The notes: generated by a model not told the origin, from the letters alone. Counted from the first letter of the stretch, positions 27,250 through 35,963 are shown. The stretch: DNA of 64,000 nt from an uncultured Bacteroidales bacterium (GCA_934691625.1 CAKUTA010000004.1:1-64000), one strand, 5' to 3'. Numbers and translations: made by a program.

Positions 27250-28302
27250 TTATTGTCTTGCCGATTTTCTGGAGATGTAATACTCGCCCTTGAATTCCGT
27301 AATGGACAGCGGCACAGGAGCGGTCATTGATATAAGCCTGAGCGCATCTTGCAGAGATTCCCTGTCCAGACGCCCGTCATATACAATGTCCTCTATGGAG
27401 CTATGCACATTGATACGGACATTATACTTGTGAGACAGCTGGCTTGCCACATATTTCAGAGGCAGGCTCGAGAATGAGAGCTGTCCTCCATCACGCCAGT
27501 TGGCGGAGCTGGAGACGTCCACAGTCTGCTTGGTTATCTGATTCATGTTACGGTCAATGCGAAGCTCATCGCCAGGTTTCATCATGATGACATCCTCATG
27601 CACCCTAGCCTCGAGACGTCCTGTCACAAGTGTGACAATGGAGAATCTGTCATTCGCGTAAGAAGAGACATTGAATGAAGTTCCGCGCACAATGTATTCG
27701 TTATCCCGGCAGCAAACCGTAAAAATTTTTGCAGGGTTTCTGAATACTTCGAAGAATGCCTCTCCGTCCAGGTCAACACGGCGCTCATGCACATTGAATT
27801 CGTCAGAAAGAATCAGTTTCGCACCGGAATTAAGTGTAACCCTGGTACTGTCTGGCAGCACAACTGTCTTCCGTTCACCGATAGCCGCAGCATAGATCAG
27901 AGGCTCATTGCGAACTTTTGCAGATGCCGGCTGTTCCTGCTGAGCCTCTGCCACAAAACCAGTTTCATTAGCCCGTTCCGAGACAGGATGCTTGATCATC
28001 AATGATATACCGGCGACCAGAACCACTGCTGCTGCGACACATGCATATTTCCACCATGAGGCACGAAGATGTCTTTTCCCATTTTTTGCGAACTTCTGTC
28101 CGGAAACGCGGTTCCAGAATTTTACAGCATCCGCCGTTGTCGTCCCGTTAGCCTCCAATGCGCGGACTTCCCTGCGGAAGAGCACGGCATTGGACGGGGA
28201 CATTTTCACCCACGCGGCAAGCCGTGTAGCCTCTGCATCTGTCAATGTTCCGCTAACGTATTTATTTATAAGTATTTTGATATATTCTTCCATTTCTGTC
28301 AA
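27250..28302 (-). CDS. FecR-family anti-sigma factor
   Basis: A 350-residue inner-membrane anti-sigma factor. A cytoplasmic N-terminal part (about 1-85) with YVSGTLTDAEATRLAAWVKMSP binds sigma. One membrane segment follows (YACVAAAVVLVAGISLMI, about 86-104), then the periplasmic FecR domain (VVLPDSTRVTLNSGAKL, DLDGEAFFEV, VRGTSFNV) and a DUF4974-like C-terminal domain (FSSLPLKYVASQLSHKYNV). The start is either the first ATG or the Met three residues later. It is divergent from the ECF sigma gene and upstream of the STN-SusC unit, the standard SusC-FecR-sigma trio. Its stop codon coincides with the flank of a MITE-like insertion. Confidence 0.92.
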   Translation of the reverse strand: MTEMEEYIKILINKYVSGTLTDAEATRLAAWVKMSPSNAVLFRREVRALEANGTTTADAVKFWNRVSGQKFAKNGKRHLRASWWKYACVAAAVVLVAGISLMIKHPVSERANETGFVAEAQQEQPASAKVRNEPLIYAAAIGERKTVVLPDSTRVTLNSGAKLILSDEFNVHERRVDLDGEAFFEVFRNPAKIFTVCCRDNEYIVRGTSFNVSSYANDRFSIVTLVTGRLEARVHEDVIMMKPGDELRIDRNMNQITKQTVDVSSSANWRDGGQLSFSSLPLKYVASQLSHKYNVRINVHSSIEDIVYDGRLDRESLQDALRLISMTAPVPLSITEFKGEYYISRKSARQ

Positions 28303-28521
28303 TGCCGGTGTCTTCTGCCCGGTCCATATCTATAGACACAGCTTTTCCAAATCCCGAACCTGCATTCCGGAAAATAATTGCAAAAGTGACGTTTTTTGCA
28401 TCTGGCTGAATTCCATTATCCTCCCCGGATTCTCGGCAGGACCTGCAGTTGTTCCACTCCTACATGAAGTGTGCAAGTCCATTTTACTTAACTCCTTAAT
28501 CTACAGTTAATTAATATTTCA

Positions 28522-28546
28522 CAAAATAACTCATGTGGCGATTTCA
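28522..28546 (+). repeat. Palindromic 25-bp intergenic repeat, copy B
   Basis: Begins CAAAATAA and contains CATGTGGCGATTT. It lies in the 374-bp divergent region between fecR and the sigma gene and matches copies A (23811) and C (48473) except at scattered positions. The rest of this region shows no gene. Confidence 0.55.
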
Positions 28547-28652
28547 GAAAGCATTAATATGCTGATATTTAATCAATTAACATAAATATACGCTTTAGGT
28601 TTAGAGCCTTTATCAGGTGCAATGCTAAAGTACAAAGTCCGAAAATATTTAA

Positions 28653-28660
28653 TATATTTG
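28653..28660 (+). promoter_or_regulatory. -7 promoter element for ECF sigma gene
   Basis: TATATTTG matches the Bacteroidota -7 consensus TAnnTTTG and lies 16 nt before the sigma-factor ATG. No clear -33 TTG is visible at the usual distance. Confidence 0.5.
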
Positions 28661-28676
28661 CCGGCGCGAAATTATC

Positions 28677-29264
28677 ATGGACCGGAATCTGTTCACATAC
28701 TCAGAAGATGAAGTAAGGGATCTTGTTCTCAAGATTCATCCGCGTATAGTGCCCTATATCAACAGTTTGCTGTCCGAGGGCGGACAAAGCTGCCTGGCGG
28801 CGAACAGCGCCGAAGACATCTTCTATGATGTGCTCTGCGCATTCATTGACAAGCACAGTGAAATACGCCGGGACCATGTGAAGGCCTATCTCTACAAGGC
28901 GGTCAAGAACAGGTGCCTGAACATTCTCAGCCGCAACAGGGAGGAAAATTCATCCGTCAGAATCGACAGCATGCCGCTTTCTGCCAGGGAGATACTTGCA
29001 GCGGCAGATTTCGCAGGAGAAAATGAGTTCGGGTCCGAGGAGGATACAATGCCGGACATATCCGATGTGCTCGCATATTCTGAACATCTGCCTGACAGGA
29101 CCAAGGACATCTTCTGCATGAGCCGCATTGAGGGAATGACTCACAGCCAGATAGCTGAAATCCTGGGCATATCCACACGCGCAGTGGAAAAGCATCTGCA
29201 GAACTCCGTCAAGGAATACCGCTATCACTTCGGCCTGGACAGCAGACGTCATAAGCCTTCTTGA
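28677..29264 (+). CDS. ECF-type RNA polymerase sigma factor
   Basis: A 195-residue sigma-70 family protein of the extracytoplasmic-function type. Region 2 covers about 10-85 (SAEDIFYDVLCAFIDKHSEI, VKAYLYKAVKNRCLNILSRN). Region 4, with its helix-turn-helix, covers about 130-180 (LPDRTKDIFCMSRIEGMTHSQIAEILGISTRAVEKH). The linker between them (about 90-130) is acidic and longer than usual. It is divergent from fecR and probably controls the STN-SusC unit once released from the anti-sigma factor. An esterase gene follows after 20 nt. Confidence 0.92.
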   Translation: MDRNLFTYSEDEVRDLVLKIHPRIVPYINSLLSEGGQSCLAANSAEDIFYDVLCAFIDKHSEIRRDHVKAYLYKAVKNRCLNILSRNREENSSVRIDSMPLSAREILAAADFAGENEFGSEEDTMPDISDVLAYSEHLPDRTKDIFCMSRIEGMTHSQIAEILGISTRAVEKHLQNSVKEYRYHFGLDSRRHKPS

Positions 29265-29284
29265 CAACATCCGGAAGGCTCATA

Positions 29285-29956
29285 ATGAATGGCAAGATAA
29301 GCATAAACGACGTCAGAATCTGGAGCTGCGGCAAGCCTGCTCCATCCGTATATATTCATGCTGTCGCAGGTGACGGACATAATGTCATGGCTGCATGCGA
29401 GCGGCTCGGATGCCCTCCATTCAACCTCATCGCCATCCATGACTTCGATTTCGACGGATGCATGACACCATGGAAAGCACCAGGTGTAAGGAAACGCCAG
29501 GAAGAGTTTCCTGGCAATGCGCCTGCACATCTTGCCTGGCTGACTGAGGAACTGATACCCCACGTGGATCAGCTCATGGAGTTCCCATCCACATATAATG
29601 CCATCGCCGGCTACTCCCTAGCTGGGCTCTTTGCCCTCTGGTGCGCATGGAACACAGACATGTTCAGCAGAATCGGCTGCGGTTCCGCCTCACTTTGGTA
29701 TCCCGGTTTCGTGGAGTATGCAGAAGCGCATCCGATGAAACGGCTCCCCGAATATATCTATTTTTCGCTTGGTGACAACGAGAGCGACACCAGGCATCCG
29801 GTAATGCGCCAGGTAGGCCGTTGCACGGAACAGATACTGGAACTGACCAGCCGGCTCCACATTCCCCACACCTTCGAGGTCAACCCTGGCAACCATTTCT
29901 CCGACCCCGACGGTCGTCTAGCCAAGGCCATCAGGTCAATGCTTCTGTACAAATGA
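29285..29956 (+). CDS. Putative alpha/beta-hydrolase esterase
   Basis: A 223-residue hydrolase without a signal peptide. The nucleophile elbow is GYSLAG (Ser in AIAGYSLAGLFALW, about residue 110), and a late His is in GNHFSDPDGR, fitting the Ser-Asp-His fold of predicted esterases related to enterobactin-esterase-like proteins. The ATG at 29285 is chosen over an upstream TTG that overlaps the sigma gene. It lies 20 nt behind the sigma factor and could share its transcript. Substrate unknown. Confidence 0.75.
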   Translation: MNGKISINDVRIWSCGKPAPSVYIHAVAGDGHNVMAACERLGCPPFNLIAIHDFDFDGCMTPWKAPGVRKRQEEFPGNAPAHLAWLTEELIPHVDQLMEFPSTYNAIAGYSLAGLFALWCAWNTDMFSRIGCGSASLWYPGFVEYAEAHPMKRLPEYIYFSLGDNESDTRHPVMRQVGRCTEQILELTSRLHIPHTFEVNPGNHFSDPDGRLAKAIRSMLLYK

Positions 29957-30052
29957 CAGACAAGTGCCATCTTTATTCTGCCGCATCCGATGTTGTGGCA
30001 ATCAGCCTGCAAGGCATACATAGTAACGAAAACCATCATCCCATCCAGCACA

Positions 30053-30217
30053 GTCAGGACGGTGCCACAGCACCCCAAGCATAACTATTTATCTATCAAC
30101 GCATAGCATCTCAGCACCGTGGATTTCAAGCTAAAAAACACCTCCAGATCCACGCACTTTCCAAAAACACCTTTGACCGTCAATATCTTACATCCGCAAG
30201 TGTGGCACCGTCCCGAC
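30053..30217. mobile_element. 165-bp non-coding element with 17-bp inverted ends
   Basis: This lies within the gene-free stretch 29957-30294. Left end GTCAGGACGGTGCCACA (30053-30069), right end TGTGGCACCGTCCCGAC (30201-30217), inverted with one mismatch. The right end with seven further bases recurs at 60312-60340. No open frame inside looks coding. I infer a second small mobile-repeat family. The remainder of the stretch holds nothing else I can support. Confidence 0.6.
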
Positions 30218-30294
30218 ATCCACATACTCAAAGACAGGTAAATTTCTGGGACGCAATATATCAACATCCTCGCCCACACTACACGATGATACAC

Positions 30295-30328
30295 AAAAAA
30301 AAGTTCCAGAGAAATTTCTCTGGAACTT
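30295..30328 (-). terminator. Terminator downstream of tRNA-Arg
   Basis: A perfect inverted repeat, AGTTCCAGAGAAA followed directly by its complement (30302-30327), runs on the minus strand into eight T. It starts 4 nt after the tRNA 3' end. It would end the rplS/tRNA transcript. Confidence 0.85.
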
Positions 30329-30331
30329 TCG

Positions 30332-30405
30332 TGATCCCAATAGGATTCAAACCTATAACCTTTTGATCCGTAGTCAAATGCTCTATTCAATTGAGCTATG
30401 GGACC
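30332..30405 (-). tRNA. tRNA-Arg(ACG)
   Basis: 74 nt fold into a full cloverleaf: acceptor GGTCCCA with TGGGATC plus discriminator A, D-arm GCTC/GAGC, anticodon stem TTTGA/TCAAA with loop CTACGGA (anticodon ACG), and T-arm ATAGG/CCTAT with loop TTTGAAT. CCA is not encoded. It lies 34 nt downstream of rplS and is followed at once by a strong terminator, so it may be co-transcribed with rplS. Confidence 0.95.
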
Positions 30406-30439
30406 AGTTCAGGTCTAATGACCTATGTATTGCATTGGC

Positions 30440-30826
30440 TTACTTTGCAGAACCTTCCTCTTTCAGGAATACAAGCTTCTTCTCCTTGATTCTAGCCTTC
30501 TTACCAGAAAGTGCCCTGAGATAGAAGATTCTTGCTCTACGTACGTGACCAACCTTGTTCACTTCGATTGACTCGATAAATGGAGACTGGAACGGAAAGA
30601 TTCTCTCAACACCGATACCGCCTGAAATCTTGCGGATTGTAAATGTCTTGGTGTATGGAGTAGCACCGCTGATCTGGATAACAACTCCTCTAAATTTCTG
30701 GAGTCTCTCCTTGTCACCCTCTTTAATCCTATAAGTAACGGTGATTGTGTCACCACCTTTAAACTTAGGATATGACGCGACTTTCTCGTTTGCAAAAGCC
30801 TGGTCTACAATTTTTATCAAATCCAT
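30440..30826 (-). CDS. rplS: 50S ribosomal protein L19
   Basis: 128 residues, matching bacterial bL19 along its length: FKGGDTITVTYRIKEGDKERLQKFRGVVI, FTIRKISGGIGVERIFPFQSP and RRARIFYLRALSGKKARIKEK. bL19 sits at the 30S-50S interface of the large subunit. It stands alone rather than in an rpsP-rimM-trmD-rplS operon, as often seen in Bacteroidota. It has a good promoter (30902-30931) and a structured leader of about 70 nt. Confidence 0.97.
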   Translation of the reverse strand: MDLIKIVDQAFANEKVASYPKFKGGDTITVTYRIKEGDKERLQKFRGVVIQISGATPYTKTFTIRKISGGIGVERIFPFQSPFIESIEVNKVGHVRRARIFYLRALSGKKARIKEKKLVFLKEEGSAK

Positions 30827-30846
30827 TTCTAAAATACTTTAAATGC

Positions 30847-30885
30847 GCAACGTTACTTTAATAACCAACGAACGTAAGAGGTTGC
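30847..30885 (-). promoter_or_regulatory. Stem-loop in the rplS 5' leader
   Basis: On the minus strand GCAAC pairs with GTTGC and, inside, TTAC with GTAA, around a 17-nt loop. The stem ends about 20 nt before the rplS start. Autogenous control by L19 is possible but inferred only from position. Confidence 0.4.
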
Positions 30886-30901
30886 CTTGTTAATGGGACT
30901 G

Positions 30902-30931
30902 CAAATGTACGAACTTTTTTCTTATCTGCAA
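30902..30931 (-). promoter_or_regulatory. Promoter of rplS
   Basis: TACATTTG (30902-30909) preceded after exactly 19 nt by TTG (30929-30931), the complete Bacteroidota housekeeping promoter pattern on the minus strand. The expected start lies about 70 nt upstream of the rplS ATG. Confidence 0.75.
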
Positions 30932-30938
30932 TACTTTT

Positions 30939-32159
30939 TTAGAAATTTTCTTTCATTTTATCGAAAAGATTCTTGTCTTCCCGACTCAGATCAGGTGTAA
31001 AGCTGCTGCTTGAGCGCATAGCCTCGATCGCAGACTTCTCGTCAGACTTCAGCTTCTTAGGTATCCATACAAGATATTTAACATAGAGATCGCCTGTGCC
31101 GGAACCATATCCTTTCACTGCCGGCAGCCCCCTGCCTCTCAACCTCACGATAGTGCCGGACTGTGTTCCCGGTTCAATCTTTATCTTATATGTACCGTCA
31201 AGGCAAGGTATCTCAGCCTCTCCGCCAAGGATTGCATCCGTCACAGGGATGATCTTGCTGAAGAACAAGTTCTTGCCTTCCCTCTTCAATGATGCATGAG
31301 GGAGTTCCTCTATAACGACAAGCAGGTCGCCGTTGATGCCGCCAGCCTTAGCCGCATGCCCCTGTCCCTGAAGAGTAAGCTGCATGCCATCCTCCACGCC
31401 TGCAGGGATATTGACCTTGACCGTGACTCTCTTGCGGACAAGCCCTGTACCTCCGCATGTATGACAAGGGTTTGAAACAATCTTTCCTTCTCCGCCGCAT
31501 CTCGAGCATGTAGTATAAGTGACTGTCTGCCCGAAGATGCTGCTTGCGACACGCTGCTCCTGTCCGGTACCATGACATACAGGACAGGTCTTCACGTCAG
31601 CCGCATTGACAGCGCCTTTTCCTCCGCAGTCAGGGCATTGCTCATAACGGTCGATAGTAACTTCCTTGGTAACGCCCTTGGCAATCTCCTCCAGTGTCAG
31701 GCGGACACGTGTACGTATGTCACGTCCCCTCATCACCCTCTGCTGGCCACGCTGACCTCCGCCGAAGCCACCAAAACCACCGAAGCCGGAGAAGCCTCCG
31801 AACCCGCCACCATTACTGCTACCGCCGCCGAAATCAAATCCGGCGCCGAACAGATCCTTCAGGATGTCATTGATATCGAACCCTCCGAAACCGCCTGCAT
31901 TACCATAGCCGCCTGCAGAAGCCCCGCTGAATCCGAAACGGTCATACTTCGCCCTCTTGTCAGGGTCGCTCAACACCTCGTACGCCTCGGAAGCCTCCTT
32001 GAATTTCTCCTCGGCGGTCTTCTTCTCCTCGTCCGTTCCGCTCACCCATCTGTCAGGATGCCACTTCAGAGCCAGCTTCTTGAAAGCCGACTTTATATCA
32101 TCTGTGCTGGCATTCTTGTCAACGCCAAGCACTTCATAGTAATCTCTTTTTTCTGCCAT
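30939..32159 (-). CDS. dnaJ: Chaperone protein DnaJ
   Basis: 406 residues, a little longer than usual. The J-domain is at the N-terminus with HPD at 34-36 (LKWHPDRW). A long G/F region (about 85-145, [14 protein letters not shown]) accounts for the extra length. Four zinc-binding repeats follow ([32 protein letters not shown]), then the C-terminal substrate domain. DnaJ stimulates DnaK ATPase and delivers unfolded clients. It lies 68 nt downstream of grpE on the same strand; dnaK is not in this window. Confidence 0.97.
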   Translation of the reverse strand: MAEKRDYYEVLGVDKNASTDDIKSAFKKLALKWHPDRWVSGTDEEKKTAEEKFKEASEAYEVLSDPDKRAKYDRFGFSGASAGGYGNAGGFGGFDINDILKDLFGAGFDFGGGSSNGGGFGGFSGFGGFGGFGGGQRGQQRVMRGRDIRTRVRLTLEEIAKGVTKEVTIDRYEQCPDCGGKGAVNAADVKTCPVCHGTGQEQRVASSIFGQTVTYTTCSRCGGEGKIVSNPCHTCGGTGLVRKRVTVKVNIPAGVEDGMQLTLQGQGHAAKAGGINGDLLVVIEELPHASLKREGKNLFFSKIIPVTDAILGGEAEIPCLDGTYKIKIEPGTQSGTIVRLRGRGLPAVKGYGSGTGDLYVKYLVWIPKKLKSDEKSAIEAMRSSSSFTPDLSREDKNLFDKMKENF

Positions 32160-32227
32160 AATCCAAATCTCCTTCCAGGCACTTCAAGCCTGGTTCCGCG
32201 CAACACCGCAAAGCCTCTCAATCAGCC

Positions 32228-32872
32228 TTAAATTCCGACAACGACTTTAGCGTAGCGCAGTATCTTGCCTCCGAGAGTATATCCGGTCTCGATAACATCA
32301 TATACAAGCCCTTTCTTATCCTTGTCCTCCACGGGCACCTGTGCCACAGCCTCATGGAAATCAGTGTCGAACTTCTTTCCCTTGGCCTCAATTCTCTCCA
32401 GCCCCTTGGTCTTCAGATACTTCATGAGCTTGTCATATATCAGCCCTGTTCCTTCCTTCGCTGCTTCATCACTGGAAGTCTTGAGAAGTTCCATAGCTCT
32501 CTCACAGTCATCCAGCACCGGAAGCAGCCCCTTTATGGTTTCAGAAGCGGCAGATGAGACAAGTGCAAGCTTCTCTTCAGCAGTACGCCTGCGGAAAGTC
32601 TCGAATTCAGCCATCAGACGGACGTAGTCATCCTTCTCCTTGGCAAGCTTCTCCTCCACAGTCTTCTTTTCCTTCTCCAGTATCTCCACCTTATCCTTCA
32701 GCTCCTTGCACTCCTTTTCTTCAGAGCACTTCGATTCCTTCTGACAATTAGTCTCTTTCTGGCAGGACTTCTTGTCAGCATTTCCGCACTCCTCATGTCC
32801 GGAACATGAAGTTTCCTCAGGAGTTACCGGACTTTCTTTCTTCTCTCGCTCTTCTTCTCTTTGCTTTTTCAT
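32228..32872 (-). CDS. grpE: Nucleotide exchange factor GrpE with a cysteine-periodic N-terminal tail
   Basis: 214 residues. The GrpE core is clear: the long coiled coil (LKDKVEILEKEKKTVEEKL), YVRLMAEFETFRRRTAEEK, LLPVLDDCERAM and the C-terminal GYTLGGKILRYAKVVVGI beta domain. It releases ADP from DnaK and works with the adjacent DnaJ. The N-terminal 60 residues are unusual: charged, with six cysteines at 23, 29, 37, 43, 49 and 55, mostly six apart. GrpE tails are normally acidic and free of Cys. Confidence 0.96.
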   Translation of the reverse strand: MKKQREEEREKKESPVTPEETSCSGHEECGNADKKSCQKETNCQKESKCSEEKECKELKDKVEILEKEKKTVEEKLAKEKDDYVRLMAEFETFRRRTAEEKLALVSSAASETIKGLLPVLDDCERAMELLKTSSDEAAKEGTGLIYDKLMKYLKTKGLERIEAKGKKFDTDFHEAVAQVPVEDKDKKGLVYDVIETGYTLGGKILRYAKVVVGI

Positions 32873-32948
32873 ATCTTCTTAACCTCTTGTATCTTTTTGA
32901 AAACAGTCCGTAAATGGACGCTATTATTATCACCCACAACATAATACA

Positions 32949-32984
32949 CGGACTGACTGTGCTGGGTACTCAACAGTCAGTCCG
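32949..32984. other. Strong hairpin between grpE and an oxidoreductase gene
   Basis: CGGACTGACTGT (32949-32960) pairs perfectly with ACAGTCAGTCCG (32973-32984) around a 12-nt loop. Neither strand has a good T-run right after it. It could be a weak terminator for the oxidoreductase gene or an RNA-stability element. Confidence 0.45.
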
Positions 32985-33039
32985 CGCTTTTATCAGCAAA
33001 TTATCTGCCACAATGCAAGTCTGCCAAATTGGCACACGG

Positions 33040-34686
33040 CTAGAATAGCTTTGCAGCTGCGACAGCACAATTTATCCCGTCAATGGCGGATGATACGATT
33101 CCTCCGGAATATCCTGCCCCCTCTCCGCAAGGGAAGAGTCCTGGAACCTGAGGGCACTGGAAATCATCTCCACGGACAATGCGCACCGGAGAAGATGTAC
33201 GGGACTCGACTCCAAGCAGAAGTGCATCTTCGGTGTAGTATCCGCGCATCTTATTGTTTATCAAAGGAAAAGCTTTCTGAAGACGTAACGATACGCATTC
33301 AGGAAGAAGCTCGTAGAGCGGAGCTGGCACTACACCTGGACGGTATGATGTTTCAGGAAGGTCCTCCGACATCTGCTCCTCACAGAAATCCACCATGCGC
33401 TGGGCTGGAGCGCACAGCTTGTTTACAACTCCATTCTCGTCAGCTTCGGCATGCTCCGCCGCATAGTCATACATCTTCTTCTCCACATCGTGCTGGAAAT
33501 TCAGCAGGGCAAATACCCCATACTTCTTATATTCCTCCGGAACATCATCTGGCTCTATGGAAACGACCACCCCGGCATTTGCCCACTTAGAGTTACGCGC
33601 CGAATTCGACATCCCGTTAAGCACTGTATAGCCGTCCTCAGTGGAAGACGGCACAAGTATTCCGCCAGGGCACATGCAGAAAGAGAACACTCCCCTGTCA
33701 TCCACCTGCTCCACGAAAGAGTACTCCGCAGCAGGGAATCCAGGCTCCCACTGTCCGCGGTAACGTATCTTGTTTATCAATGCCTGAGGGTGCTCCACGC
33801 GGACTCCCATTGCGAAGCCCTTAGCCTGGAGTTCCCAGCCTTTCCCATTGAACATCTCATAGATGTCGCGTGCGGAATGCCCAGTAGCCAGGATGACGGC
33901 TTTCGCCTTATATTTCAATGCATTGTTACCGGTCTTCTCGTCAGTGGCGGTAACGGTGATGGTTCCGTCATCTGCACGCTCGATGTCTGAAACTCTGGTC
34001 TGGAAGTGATACTCCCCGCCATGTTCAATGATGCATTCGCGTATGTTGCACACAAGTCTAGGGAGCTTGTCAGTCCCGATATGAGGGTGAGCATCAATGA
34101 TGATTGAAGGGTCAGCCCCGAAATTGACGAACTGGTAGAGCACCTCCCTGTTGTCACCGCGCTTGGATGAACGGGTGAAAAGCTTCCCGTCAGAGAAAGT
34201 TCCAGCGCCGCCTTCCCCATAGCAATAGTTGGAGTCAGGATTTACAACGCCAGTCCTGGAGAGTTTGGCGATATCAGGCTTGCGTCCGCTCACATCCTTG
34301 CCTCTTTCCAGTACAACTGGCTTAAGCCCAAGCGTAAGGAGCTTCAATGCAGCAAACATTCCGGCAGGACCTGAGCCCACGACAATCACAGGCTCGGCGT
34401 CATGTACATCCTTATATTCCGGCAGCTTGTACTCCTCATACGGTTCGTCTTTCCTGTAGGCCTCGATACGGTAGCGCATGGTGACATCTCCCCTTGCGTC
34501 TATCGAGCGGTGCACGATATGGCAATGCGCATCGGCATTCACCATTGTCGGCTGGTACGACTTGGTCGGGTCAATGACATTGATGACGGCATTCGGCCTG
34601 AGGTGCAGAGCCTCTGCGGCTGCCATCCTTATATCATCAAGTCTCGGTTCTCGTCCCATCCTGCAGGACACTTCAAATTCTATCAT
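33040..34686 (-). CDS. FAD-dependent oxidoreductase (COG2509-type)
   Basis: 548 residues. An N-terminal ferredoxin-like domain (about 1-85) precedes a Rossmann dinucleotide-binding motif (VIVVGSGPAGMFAAL, about 101-115), then LERGKDVSGRKPDI, YCYGEGGAGTFSDGKL and a late flavin-binding signature (GLFPCGEGAGYSGGIVSSAIDG). This set is typical of a widely distributed, poorly characterised family of FAD-dependent dehydrogenases. It is cytosolic, with no signal peptide. It lies 164 nt downstream of tsaD on the same strand. The electron acceptor and substrate are unknown. Confidence 0.88.
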   Translation of the reverse strand: MIEFEVSCRMGREPRLDDIRMAAAEALHLRPNAVINVIDPTKSYQPTMVNADAHCHIVHRSIDARGDVTMRYRIEAYRKDEPYEEYKLPEYKDVHDAEPVIVVGSGPAGMFAALKLLTLGLKPVVLERGKDVSGRKPDIAKLSRTGVVNPDSNYCYGEGGAGTFSDGKLFTRSSKRGDNREVLYQFVNFGADPSIIIDAHPHIGTDKLPRLVCNIRECIIEHGGEYHFQTRVSDIERADDGTITVTATDEKTGNNALKYKAKAVILATGHSARDIYEMFNGKGWELQAKGFAMGVRVEHPQALINKIRYRGQWEPGFPAAEYSFVEQVDDRGVFSFCMCPGGILVPSSTEDGYTVLNGMSNSARNSKWANAGVVVSIEPDDVPEEYKKYGVFALLNFQHDVEKKMYDYAAEHAEADENGVVNKLCAPAQRMVDFCEEQMSEDLPETSYRPGVVPAPLYELLPECVSLRLQKAFPLINNKMRGYYTEDALLLGVESRTSSPVRIVRGDDFQCPQVPGLFPCGEGAGYSGGIVSSAIDGINCAVAAAKLF

Positions 34687-34850
34687 CGCTATCTAAATAT
34701 TATTCGTTTTCCAATTCTTCCTGCGAGCGGCGCCCAGGTCCTCCTCAGATTCCCTGTCCGTGTATATGCCCCTCACGCTTCTTCTCAATCCCTCCCTTTC
34801 CCCTTTTCAATGGGGCGGTCAGGACTTCGTCCGATGTCTGCGACATCCTG

Positions 34851-35879
34851 CTAATAATCCGCCATGCGTGAAACCGGGGCGACATCTAGCGGAGTACGCT
34901 CACCGGCGAGATAATGATAATAGCCGGCAATGGCAATCATCGCCGCATTATCCGTCGTAAACTTGAACTCAGGCAGATATGTGTTCCATCCGCGACTTCT
35001 CCCCTCTTCCTCTATACGGTTACGCAGCCCGCTGTTCGCCGACACGCCGCCGCCTATCGTTATCTCCCTGATGCCCGTCTGCTTCGCAGCCTTTATCAGC
35101 TTATCCATCAATATATCAATCAGCGCTTTCTGGAAACTTGCACAGATATCCTCCTTGTTCTTCGCCATGAATTCAGGATCCTTTGCCATCTCATCACGCA
35201 CGAAATAAAGCAACGATGTCTTTATCCCGCTGAAGCTGTAGTCCAGGCCTGGAATATGCGGCTTCGCGAACTTGAACCGCTCCGGGTTTCCAAGTTTCGC
35301 CAGCTTGTCTATCACCGGCCCGCCTGGATAGCCAAGCCCCATCATCTTCGAGCACTTGTCAAACGCCTCACCGACAGCATCATCTATCGTCTGTCCGAGA
35401 ATCTCATAGTCCAGAGGACTGTTCACCTTGACTATCTGCGAATTGCCACCTGAAACCAGAAGGCACAGATAAGGGAACTCAGGATGATGATTCTCCTTGT
35501 CATATTGCTTCACAAAATCGGCAAGAATATGCCCCTGAAGATGATTGACCATGATTACAGGAATCCCGAGAGAAACCCCGAGTGCCTTGGCGAATGACGT
35601 TCCGACAAGAAGCGACCCCAGAAGCCCAGGTCCACGTGTGAATGCGATTGCCGTAAGCTCCTCAGGCTTCACCCCTGCCTTTTCAAGCGCCTGGCTGACA
35701 ACAGGAACGATATTCTGTTCATGAGCCCTTGACGCGAGCTCCGGCACCACTCCGCCATAATCCTTATGGACCTGCTGACTGGCAATGACATTGGACAGAA
35801 GATATCCGTCCCTTATAACAGCTGCGGAAGTATCATCACAAGATGACTCTATTCCGAGAATAATGTCTGAATGTTCCAT
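34851..35879 (-). CDS. tsaD: tRNA N6-adenosine threonylcarbamoyltransferase TsaD
   Basis: 342 residues from the chosen start (MEHSDIILGIESSCDD), the normal family length. A longer open frame begins at 35963, but a -7 promoter element lies inside that extension. Diagnostic motifs are GIESSCDDTSAA, the metal-binding HLQGH (His113, His117), SGGNSQIV, GYPGGPVIDKLA, YSFSGIKTS and GGGVSANSGLR. TsaD transfers the threonylcarbamoyl group to A37 of ANN-decoding tRNAs, together with TsaB and TsaE, which are not in the window. mtaB, 7 kb away, modifies the same nucleotide further. Confidence 0.96.
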   Translation of the reverse strand: MEHSDIILGIESSCDDTSAAVIRDGYLLSNVIASQQVHKDYGGVVPELASRAHEQNIVPVVSQALEKAGVKPEELTAIAFTRGPGLLGSLLVGTSFAKALGVSLGIPVIMVNHLQGHILADFVKQYDKENHHPEFPYLCLLVSGGNSQIVKVNSPLDYEILGQTIDDAVGEAFDKCSKMMGLGYPGGPVIDKLAKLGNPERFKFAKPHIPGLDYSFSGIKTSLLYFVRDEMAKDPEFMAKNKEDICASFQKALIDILMDKLIKAAKQTGIREITIGGGVSANSGLRNRIEEEGRSRGWNTYLPEFKFTTDNAAMIAIAGYYHYLAGERTPLDVAPVSRMADY

Positions 35880-35910
35880 GTGTCTTTCAAAAAACTCCAA
35901 ATCCGGCACA

Positions 35911-35918
35911 CAAAGGTA
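35911..35918 (-). promoter_or_regulatory. -7 promoter element of tsaD
   Basis: The minus strand reads TACCTTTG, a full match to TAnnTTTG, 31 nt before the tsaD ATG at 35879. It supports the short start. Confidence 0.6.
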
Positions 35919-35963
35919 ATATAATTTAAAAGACTTTCCCCTCGCAAACAGAAGAAATTTCAT

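Noticed and set aside
28381..28388. Candidate fecR promoter (CACTTTTG on the minus strand)
   Set aside because: One mismatch in the invariant TA and no -33 element; ECF-controlled promoters may look different.
30085..30390. Open frame spanning the 165-bp repeat element, the terminator and the tRNA
   Set aside because: It covers a tRNA gene and a terminator and has no protein-like composition.
34693..34788. Possible 31-aa gene (TTG start) between tsaD and the oxidoreductase, minus strand, ending RRKNWKTNNI
   Set aside because: Composition looks somewhat coding, but there is no ATG, no homology I recognise, and the length is too short to support.
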